A stretch of DNA of 5,948 nucleotides from JACPSX01 sp035288405 [NCBI: bacterium] (GTDB lineage Bacteria; JACPSX01), in NCBI GenBank assembly GCA_035288405.1, contig DATEAK010000047.1, positions 1 to 5,948 of the forward strand. The letters run 5' to 3'. The notes beneath the pieces were generated by a model, which was not told the DNA's origin, did no database searches, and was given only the letters and a program-made list of their open reading frames with translations. Position 1 is the first letter of the stretch. Every line of letters begins with the position of its first letter. Shown piece by piece: positions 1 to 5,379 of this stretch. The position numbers were made by a program, and so were the translations under genes.

Positions 1-238
1 GAAAGTTTCCCGGTGATTCATCCTAGCTTTTCTTACAATAGGCTGGAATTTTCAAGGAAGCCATAGGCCAATTCCCTCAAAAAGGTAGAATACTTTCTCC
101 AGAACGTTTAGAAAATCCGGTTCGTCGCGCTCAAAGCGGGAAGACCGGTTTCCTCGGGATTGAGGATGAGTAACAAGAAACTCGAGTGCCGGACAGTTTC
201 CGGATCGGAAAGCCCGATCAGCTTGGGCTGTTTCCAAG
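1..238. other. Upstream region without a supported gene
   Basis: I see no credible gene here. The + strand frames close quickly; frame 1 is open only from the window edge to a TAG at 64-66, too short to call the tail of an upstream gene. The one longer reverse-strand frame (52-294) starts at TTG, has no ribosome binding site, resembles no family I know and runs through the promoter, so I do not call it. Two short inverted repeats that share a base are present: CCGGA/TCCGG (189-193 with 199-203) and GATCGG/CCGATC (203-208 with 214-219), each with a 5-base loop. They have no U-tract, so they are not a standard intrinsic terminator. They could be operator half-sites or chance. Confidence 0.5.
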
Positions 239-267
239 TTGACAATGTTGGGGTGGGGAAGTATACA
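239..267 (+). promoter_or_regulatory. Predicted sigma70-type promoter of the cluster
   Basis: A perfect -35 hexamer TTGACA (239-244) is followed after exactly 17 bases by TATACA (262-267), which matches the -10 consensus at its first four positions. Transcription would start near 273-276 and give a 5' leader of about 90 bases before the favoured GTG at 366. It is the best promoter-like sequence I see in the window, and it sits in front of the first gene of the co-directional run. It is inferred from consensus only. An A/T-rich stretch just downstream (271-300) fits an initiation region. Confidence 0.6.
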
Positions 268-349
268 GGGGTTAATTAAGTGGAACATTTGCAATATGAT
301 ACCGACCGTTGGGTGCGAAAAGTGAAAAGGGGAAAGCGGGCTTGTCGTT

Positions 350-357
350 GGAGGAGG
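350..357 (+). promoter_or_regulatory. Strong ribosome binding site that decides the first gene's start
   Basis: GGAGGAGG is a near-ideal Shine-Dalgarno sequence. The second GGAGG (353-357) lies 8 bases before GTG at 366, and the first (350-354) lies 5 bases before GTG at 360. This favours a start at 360 or 366 over the TTG at 309, which would place this sequence inside the coding region. The resulting N-terminus (VYKHIYVPVDNS, read with initiator Met) looks like a standard universal-stress-protein start. Confidence 0.7.
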
Positions 358-365
358 GGGTGCGG

Positions 366-2273
366 GTGTACAAGCATATCTATGTGCCGGTAGATAACTC
401 GGAGTGTTCCAATCGCGCCATGGACCTCGCTCTGGCCTTGGCCGAGGTTTATGACGCCAAGCTCACCGGTTGTCACGTTTATGCGGCTCGTCTGCACGAC
501 TACCGCTTCAAACAGATGGAGTACACCCTTCCGGAGGAATATAAGGACGAGCAGGAACTGGAGCGTCAGAGAAAGATCCATGACTCGTTGATCAGCATGG
601 GACTCCAGCTCATCTCCGAGAGTTACCTGGACGTCATGGAGCGGAAGGCGGAGGCGAAGGGGCTCGTCTTCGAGAAGAAGCTCATTGACGGCAAGCACTA
701 CAAGGTGCTGATCGAGGACGTCAGGAACTCGAACTACGACCTGGTGATCATGGGGGCCGTCGGCATGGGAGCGGTTCGTGACAGTCAAATTGGTTCGGTC
801 ACAGAGCGCTTTATTCGCAAGGTAACCACCGATACCCTGGTGGTCCGAAACCGGAAGGATGCCGGTGAGGAGCAGGGGCCCATTGTGGTTTGCCTGGATG
901 GCAGTCCCCAGTCCTTCAACGGTCTCCAGATCGGCATCGCTCTGAGCAAGGTGATCGGTTGTGGCGTGCAAGCCGTCGGGGTTTACGATCCTTATCTCCA
1001 CTACTCCATGTTCAACGGTCTCGTCGGAGTCCTCTCCGAGAAGGCCGCCAAGATCTTCCGCTTCAAAGAGCAGGAGCAGCTTCACGAAGAGATCATCGAC
1101 ACGGGTCTCGCAAAAATATACCAGTCCCACCTGGAGATCGGCCGCAAACTGGCGCAGGAGAACGGGGTCGAGCTGGGAATTACCTTGCTTGACGGCAAAT
1201 GCTTTGAGAAGGTCCTGCAGTATTGCCGCAAGCAGTCCCCAGCGCTCCTTATCTTGGGACGCATCGGAGTTCATTCAGACGAAAACGAGATGGATCTCGG
1301 ATCCAACACGGAAAACCTGTTGCGCCTGGCCCCTTGCAGTGTCCTTCTGACCGGAGGGAAGTATTACCCGCCCCTGGACGTCAAGGCGGAAGAAATTATC
1401 TCCTGGACCGAGGAGGCCGAGGGTCGTATGGACCGGGTGCCCGAGCAAGTTCGGGGTGTGGCTCGCACGGCACTGCTGCGTTACGCGATCGAGCAGGGGC
1501 ATACGGTGATTACCTCCAAAGTCGTCGACGAGGCTATGGCCGTCTTCATGCCCGCGCGCACCTCGGAAGCCATGCAGATGCTGGCCGAGCATGTCGCGAT
1601 GGATAAGATCAAGACGGAAGACCTCACAACCTCGATCTGCGAAGTGTGCGGATATACGGGCAAGGGGCCGAATCCTGTGGTGCGCTGCCCGGTATGTGGC
1701 GCCGGGGCTGAGCGCTTTGCCGTCATCGACCGGAAAGCGATAGAGGCTATGGCGGCGACTCAGGGGGAAGTCCTCGAGGAAGAGGTCATGCCCGGAGTTC
1801 ACGTGAAGTGGTCCAATGAAGCACGGGCGGGGCTCCGGGAGGTGGAGGATGCCTACCTGCGGCGCCGGGTCAAAGCTCGCATCGAAAAATTGGCGCGCTC
1901 CAAGAGAATCCCCGTCATCACGCGGGAGCTGGCTTTTCCCATGATCGAAGAGATGCTGGGCCGGGAAACTCTCGGTGCCGGCTGGGAGACGCTGATTGCC
2001 AAAACGAAGTTTGAGCCTGTGGAGGCCGGGAATAACGGAAATAACGGGAACAACGGGGCGGGTGAGTTTCAGTGGACGGACGACGCGCTGGCTCGCCTGA
2101 ACCGGGTGCCCGCGGGCTTCATGCGGGATATGACCCGAGAAAATATCGAGTCCGTCGCACGAGATCAAGGGATCACCACCATCGACCTGGACGTGTGCGA
2201 AAGGGGAATCGGCCAGGCACGCGATGCCATGAACGAGGTGATCGCCGGCTACATCAAGAACAAGAAGGGATAA
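366..2273 (+). CDS. Tandem universal stress protein fused to three PCP_red-like domains and a four-Cys metal knuckle
   Basis: A 635-residue cytoplasmic protein with no signal peptide or membrane segment. Usp domain 1 (about 1-160) opens with the usual beta strand and Asp (VPVDNS) and keeps the ATP-binding motif G-2x-G-9x-G-S (G130, G133, G143, S144). Usp domain 2 (about 171-322) has a related GRIG...GSN motif with ten residues between (G298, G301, G312). A PCP_red-like domain follows (347-395, W-T-E-E-A start), then a CxxC-12-CxxC knuckle (C425, C428, C441, C444) like rubredoxin or a zinc ribbon. Two more PCP_red-like copies lie at 482-532 and about 570-620, with a Gly-Asn-Asn repeat linker before the last. 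Usp proteins bind ATP or AMP in stress signalling. PCP_red is known from the C-terminus of BchB/ChlB, where it belongs to a protochlorophyllide-reducing complex; its role here is unknown. I infer a nucleotide-sensing scaffold that contacts the downstream enzymes. Start GTG 366 is chosen on the ribosome binding site and Usp alignment; GTG 360 or TTG 309 are possible. Confidence 0.9.
   Translation: MYKHIYVPVDNSECSNRAMDLALALAEVYDAKLTGCHVYAARLHDYRFKQMEYTLPEEYKDEQELERQRKIHDSLISMGLQLISESYLDVMERKAEAKGLVFEKKLIDGKHYKVLIEDVRNSNYDLVIMGAVGMGAVRDSQIGSVTERFIRKVTTDTLVVRNRKDAGEEQGPIVVCLDGSPQSFNGLQIGIALSKVIGCGVQAVGVYDPYLHYSMFNGLVGVLSEKAAKIFRFKEQEQLHEEIIDTGLAKIYQSHLEIGRKLAQENGVELGITLLDGKCFEKVLQYCRKQSPALLILGRIGVHSDENEMDLGSNTENLLRLAPCSVLLTGGKYYPPLDVKAEEIISWTEEAEGRMDRVPEQVRGVARTALLRYAIEQGHTVITSKVVDEAMAVFMPARTSEAMQMLAEHVAMDKIKTEDLTTSICEVCGYTGKGPNPVVRCPVCGAGAERFAVIDRKAIEAMAATQGEVLEEEVMPGVHVKWSNEARAGLREVEDAYLRRRVKARIEKLARSKRIPVITRELAFPMIEEMLGRETLGAGWETLIAKTKFEPVEAGNNGNNGNNGAGEFQWTDDALARLNRVPAGFMRDMTRENIESVARDQGITTIDLDVCERGIGQARDAMNEVIAGYIKNKKG
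2028..2057 (+). repeat. 9-base tandem repeat encoding a Gly-Asn-Asn linker
   Basis: Three slightly diverged copies of a 9-base unit (GGN-AAT/AAC-AAC) encode G-N-N three times plus a final Gly. They separate the second and third PCP_red-like domains of the stress-protein fusion. The translation suggests a flexible, disordered hinge. Copy number could vary between strains by slippage, always in steps of three residues so the frame is kept. Confidence 0.85.
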
Positions 2274-2336
2274 GATGGACGGAAGGTGTCCAGCCGCGGC
2301 GCGGAGGAAAACGGCCGTGCGGCTGCGGGCCCTGAG

Positions 2337-3710
2337 ATGACTGCGGAGACCTCGAAAGCTCACACGATTTCCTGGAACTTAACCCAGCGCTGCAACCTCC
2401 TGTGCGCGCACTGTTACATGAGCGCGTATCCGGGTGCCGGCAATTCGGGCGAGCTCTCTACCGACGAGTGTCGTCGGGTCATGGATGAAATTGCCCAAAT
2501 CAACCCCAATGTGTTTCTCATCCTGACGGGTGGTGAGCCTTTTCTCCGCAAAGACCTTTTTGACCTGGCGGGCTATGCCCGGGATAAGGGATTCACTGTC
2601 GTTCTGGGGACCAATGGCGTCCTTTTGCGCGAACGTCAGGCTCGACTCATGAAGGAACACGGAATTCAGGGCGCCAGCATCAGCCTGGACTCTACAGACC
2701 CCCAAACACACGACGACTTTCGGCGCTTACCCGGCGCCTGGCAAGGTGCAGTCCGTGCCACGGAGATCCTGCAAGCCGAGGGGATTCCCTTTTCCCTGCA
2801 CATGAGCGTCATGGACTGGAATGTGAAGGAGATTCCGGCCATGGTCGATCTGGCCTCCGACTTGAAGGCGCACGTTCTCAACTTCTTTTTCCTTGTGCGC
2901 ACCGGCCGCGGGGAGAAGCTCACCGACATTTTGCCGCAAGAGTACGAACGGATCCTCACGTATCTTGCCAGAGTACAGGGTGTCGGTGCCGGCGGGGAGA
3001 CTACCGGGGACGCTGTGTCGGACGCGAGAGAAGATCCCTGGAGTCTGCCGGTCGGCCAAGTCGATCGCCTCCTCATCCGGGCGAAGTGTGCCCCTCATTT
3101 TCGCCGCGTTCTCTGGAGCCTGGACCCTCGTTCCCCGCTCCTCAAAAATTACGCCCACGGCAGTTGTCCGGCCGGCAAGTACTACTGTCGGATCACTCCG
3201 GAGGGTGATGTGACTCCCTGCCCGTACATGCCGGTCTCGGCCGGCAATCTACGCCGCCAGTCATTTGCGGATCTGTGGGAGCAGGCCTTGGTCTTCAACG
3301 ATTTGAGAAGCTCGAATCTGCGGGGCCGCTGCGGCGCCTGTGAGTTTTCCAAGATCTGCGGAGGGTGCCGGTGCCGGGCCTATGCCACTTACGGAGATTA
3401 TCTGGCGGAGGATCCCGCCTGCGTCTATGAGCCGGGCCGTTATGGAGGGCAACTGATCTCTCTTCCCGAGGAGCAGACCTTCGGCGTTGAGGTGAGCTTC
3501 AGTCTGCCCTGGGAGGAGGAGGCAAAGGCTCGCCTTGGCGCCATTCCCTCCTTTGCACGCGGGATGGTGGTGAAGGCCGTCGAGGCGTTTGCCCAATCCC
3601 AGGGTGCCCCTGTAGTGACAACGGACTTGATGGCCCAAACGAAGTCTCGGTGGGGAGTGAACCCGAAGCGTCTCTTCGGCTCTGCCTTCAAGCGTCCGCA
3701 GGACTCGTAG
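2337..3710 (+). CDS. Radical SAM/SPASM protein (NirJ/AhbC/AhbD-like) with C-terminal PCP_red domain
   Basis: A 457-residue predicted iron-sulfur enzyme. The radical SAM cluster motif C19-x3-C23-x2-C26 is followed by GGEP (65-68), so it should bind [4Fe-4S] and S-adenosylmethionine and make a 5'-deoxyadenosyl radical. A SPASM-type auxiliary-cluster region follows: C277-x12-G-x4-C295 with an extra C284, then C332-x2-C335-x5-C341-x2-C344, C346 and C362. The segments CAPHFRRV, RITPEGDVTPCPY and the final CGGCR...GDYLAEDPAC resemble the haem d1 and alternative-haem enzymes NirJ, AhbC and AhbD, so a tetrapyrrole side chain is a plausible substrate, but other SPASM peptide or cofactor enzymes are not excluded. 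Unlike those enzymes, it ends in a PCP_red domain (392-440, starting WEEEAKARL). ATG 2337 is chosen because the shared region starts right after it; an upstream in-frame GTG at 2286 would add 17 low-complexity residues. It begins 63 bases after the stress-protein stop. Confidence 0.92.
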   Translation: MTAETSKAHTISWNLTQRCNLLCAHCYMSAYPGAGNSGELSTDECRRVMDEIAQINPNVFLILTGGEPFLRKDLFDLAGYARDKGFTVVLGTNGVLLRERQARLMKEHGIQGASISLDSTDPQTHDDFRRLPGAWQGAVRATEILQAEGIPFSLHMSVMDWNVKEIPAMVDLASDLKAHVLNFFFLVRTGRGEKLTDILPQEYERILTYLARVQGVGAGGETTGDAVSDAREDPWSLPVGQVDRLLIRAKCAPHFRRVLWSLDPRSPLLKNYAHGSCPAGKYYCRITPEGDVTPCPYMPVSAGNLRRQSFADLWEQALVFNDLRSSNLRGRCGACEFSKICGGCRCRAYATYGDYLAEDPACVYEPGRYGGQLISLPEEQTFGVEVSFSLPWEEEAKARLGAIPSFARGMVVKAVEAFAQSQGAPVVTTDLMAQTKSRWGVNPKRLFGSAFKRPQDS

Positions 3711-3764
3711 GAGAATTCATCTGCACCCTCTGCCTTGTTAAGGAAGAAGAGAGTGTCTTGAGCA

Positions 3765-3775
3765 ATGCTTAGCAT
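3765..3775. repeat. 11-base palindrome in the gap before the Mrp gene
   Basis: ATGCT-T-AGCAT is a perfect odd-length palindrome in the only sizeable gap between genes of the cluster (3711-3805, 95 bases). It has no GC-rich stem or U-run, so it does not look like a terminator, and I found no convincing -35/-10 pair around it. It could be an operator half-site pair, or chance. Confidence 0.25.
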
Positions 3776-3790
3776 AAAGCTGGAAGGTGG

Positions 3791-3800
3791 GGAAAGGAAG
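3791..3800 (+). promoter_or_regulatory. Ribosome binding site of the Mrp-family gene
   Basis: GGAAAGGAAG ends 5 bases before GTG 3806. This purine-rich site supports the GTG as the start and places the full N-terminal helix of the ATPase in frame. Confidence 0.6.
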
Positions 3801-3805
3801 TAGCG

Positions 3806-4693
3806 GTGAAAGGCTACAAGGACATCACCGGAGACGGCGGTTCGAACATCCTGGGGCAGATGGCGGAGCAACACGCCAAACTCCAGGGGAGGATGGAAAA
3901 AATCCGCTACAAAATCGCGGTCCTGTCCGGAAAGGGCGGGGTGGGAAAGTCCGCGATCACCGGGAATTTGGCGGCCGCTCTGAGCCTGGATGGCTACCGT
4001 GTGGGGGTACTGGATGCGGACATCAACGGCCCCACACTGGCCAAGATGCTCGGAGTTCGGGGACAGCGCCTGCGGATGTCCGCAGAGGGAGTGCACCCGG
4101 CCCTCAGTCCTCAAGGGCTGCGCGTTCTCTCCATGGATTTGCTTCTCCCCTCGGACGATGCGCCGGTGGACTGGAAGTCGGTGGTGCAGGGAGAATCCTA
4201 CCTCTGGCGCGGGACGGTGGAGGCCAATGTACTGCGGGAATTTCTGGCGGATACGGTGTGGGAGGATCTGGATTTTCTTCTTGTGGACCTGCCGCCCGGA
4301 ACGGACCGCCTTCCTACATTGGCCAGCCTGGTGTCTCTCTCCGGGGCGATCCTGGTGACCATCCCCTCGGAGGTGAGCCAACTCGTCGTCCGCAAGTCGA
4401 TCACCGTCGCCCGTGAATTGCCGACTCCCATTGCGGGGCTGGTGGAAAACATGGCCGGCTACGCCTGCCAGAACTGCGGCTCACTGGGGGATCTCTTCCC
4501 CTTGGGGAACGCCGAGCGCATGGCGGAAGAAGTCCGCATCCCTTATTTGGGGCGGATCCCTTTTGATTCGCGCATCGGTCGTTGCGGGGATCTGGGCGTG
4601 CCCTTCGTGTCCCAGCATCCCGCCAGCCTTGCGGGGCAGGCCTTCCAACAAATTGCGGTGAGATTAAAGGAATTTCTAGGAATAGGTGGTTGA
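3806..4693 (+). CDS. mrp: Mrp/NBP35-family P-loop ATPase, Fe-S carrier type
   Basis: A 295-residue cytoplasmic ATPase of the SIMIBI class (relatives include MinD, ParA, NifH and BchL). It has the deviant Walker A motif GKGGVGKS (42-49) with the signature lysine, a DADINGP switch region, and DLPPGTD (from D161), which is the Mrp-type Walker B/switch II. The family's CxxC is present as C221-Q-N-C224; in Mrp/ApbC/NBP35 homodimers these cysteines bridge a [4Fe-4S] cluster that is passed to target proteins. The N-terminal MIP18 (DUF59) domain found in many bacterial Mrp proteins is absent. Between the usual PV and WRG motifs there are extra residues (about 115-130), which suggests a distinct subfamily. 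Neighbours are a radical SAM enzyme and PCP_red proteins, so a dedicated role in loading iron-sulfur clusters, or an ATP-driven step, is plausible. It is read from GTG with a good ribosome binding site, and the next small ORF starts 2 bases after its stop. Confidence 0.93.
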   Translation: MKGYKDITGDGGSNILGQMAEQHAKLQGRMEKIRYKIAVLSGKGGVGKSAITGNLAAALSLDGYRVGVLDADINGPTLAKMLGVRGQRLRMSAEGVHPALSPQGLRVLSMDLLLPSDDAPVDWKSVVQGESYLWRGTVEANVLREFLADTVWEDLDFLLVDLPPGTDRLPTLASLVSLSGAILVTIPSEVSQLVVRKSITVARELPTPIAGLVENMAGYACQNCGSLGDLFPLGNAERMAEEVRIPYLGRIPFDSRIGRCGDLGVPFVSQHPASLAGQAFQQIAVRLKEFLGIGG

Positions 4694-4695
4694 AC

Positions 4696-4854
4696 ATGGA
4701 AGCATCTCAGAGTCGTCCCTGGATCATTCGCATAATCGGGGGCTACCTGCTACTTGCTCCCCTCCCGCAGGGGACGAAACTTTTCAGACGGGAAGCGGCA
4801 AAGTTGATAGAATGGGCCCAATTTAAATCTCCTCTTGGAAGGGGGATGCAATGA
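4696..4854 (+). CDS. Small hypothetical protein, 52 residues, coupled to both neighbours
   Basis: I do not recognise this ORF. It starts with ATG two bases after the TGA of the Mrp gene, with AGGTGG six bases upstream, and its TGA overlaps the ATG of the next gene in the classic ATGA arrangement at 4851-4854. That packing is typical of translational coupling and is the main reason to call it. The protein has a hydrophobic stretch (about residues 9-23, WIIRIIGG then YLLLAPL), too short for a sure membrane segment, followed by a basic, amphipathic-looking part (KLFRREAAKLIEW). It could be a peripheral membrane anchor or accessory peptide for the cluster, or merely a translated leader that keeps ribosomes moving into the next gene. 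Conservation would be needed to be sure. Confidence 0.5.
   Translation: MEASQSRPWIIRIIGGYLLLAPLPQGTKLFRREAAKLIEWAQFKSPLGRGMQ
4837..4845 (+). promoter_or_regulatory. Ribosome binding site inside the small ORF
   Basis: GGAAGGGGG lies within the last codons of the 52-residue ORF and ends 5 bases before ATG 4851. The downstream zinc-ribbon gene can therefore be translated both by coupling and by its own strong site. Confidence 0.65.
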
Positions 4855-5369
4855 AGTTTCTCTGTGTCCGCTGTGACGAAGCCATGAAGTTTACGGGCAG
4901 CCGCGGCCCCGACGAAGGGTCTCTTTCAGTCATGTTCCAATGCCCTCACTGCAATTATGAAATCGCCATGCTCACAAACCCCGGGGAAACCCAGATGGTA
5001 ACGAGCCTGGGCGTTCAAGTGGGGGGACGATCCCGGCCGGCGGAGCCCTATGAGCAGGTGCGAGGGAGTCTCGCCAACCAGCGCGACGGCGCCTTCGATG
5101 GAACAAGAACGGAAGTCCCGAGTGCAGAGGCAGAAGCGGGATCTCAAATGTCCGGTTGTCCCTTTGCCGGCATGCTCAGTCAGCAGGAAGCTCCCCAGGA
5201 GAAAGGGGACGTTGCCTGGACACCGGAGGCGGCAAGCCGGGTGGAGCGGATCCCGGGCTTTGTCCGTTCCTGGGCCAAAAAAGCCATTGAGGGCTACGCG
5301 AAAGAGCACGGTTACGCCGTCGTGGACGAGCGGGTGATGGACGAGGCCCGGGAAAAGATCGGGATGTAG
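4851..5369 (+). CDS. Zinc-ribbon protein with C-terminal PCP_red domain
   Basis: A 172-residue cytoplasmic protein in three parts. The N-terminus is a zinc ribbon with two CxxC knuckles, C5/C8 (CVRC) and C31/C34 (CPHC), likely to hold one Zn or Fe. The middle (about 58-115) is polar and probably disordered; it carries a lone Cys-Pro in the stretch SGCPFAGM (C103). The C-terminus (W123-172) is the clearest PCP_red domain in the window: it starts WTPEA, has RIPGFVR, then a KKAIEGYAKEHG helix and a VMDEAREKIG end. By the family pattern this is the part that in BchB/ChlB helps form the substrate site of protochlorophyllide reductase, but no BchB core is attached here. I infer a small adaptor or cofactor-handling protein that works with the radical SAM enzyme and the Mrp ATPase. 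The start is firm: strong ribosome binding site and a 4-base overlap with the preceding ORF. Confidence 0.85.
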   Translation: MKFLCVRCDEAMKFTGSRGPDEGSLSVMFQCPHCNYEIAMLTNPGETQMVTSLGVQVGGRSRPAEPYEQVRGSLANQRDGAFDGTRTEVPSAEAEAGSQMSGCPFAGMLSQQEAPQEKGDVAWTPEAASRVERIPGFVRSWAKKAIEGYAKEHGYAVVDERVMDEAREKIGM

Positions 5370-5379
5370 TTCTCACCCT

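Noticed and set aside
189-219. Overlapping small hairpins as an intrinsic terminator of an upstream gene
   Set aside because: Stems of only 5-6 bp and no following U-run.
52-294. Reverse-strand 80-residue frame in the upstream region
   Set aside because: TTG start, no ribosome binding site, no recognisable family, and it runs across the predicted promoter.
276-1274. Long reverse-strand frame of 332 residues
   Set aside because: It lies opposite the Usp domains, whose motifs are unmistakable on the + strand; its protein is Leu/Val/His-rich with no domain signature, as expected of an antisense shadow in GC-rich coding DNA.
1275-2363. Long reverse-strand frame of 362 residues
   Set aside because: Antisense shadow of the PCP_red-like half of the stress-protein fusion; Arg/His/Pro-rich with no recognisable motif.
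3440-4381. Reverse-strand frame of 313 residues spanning two + strand genes and their gap
   Set aside because: It overlaps the radical SAM tail and the Walker A region of the ATPase, both clearly coding on the + strand, and its translation is low-complexity.
366-5369. Protochlorophyllide reductase or bacteriochlorophyll synthesis operon
   Set aside because: The PCP_red domains alone suggest it, but there is no BchB/BchN nitrogenase-like core, and the ATPase has Mrp (CxxC, DLPPGTD) rather than BchL features.
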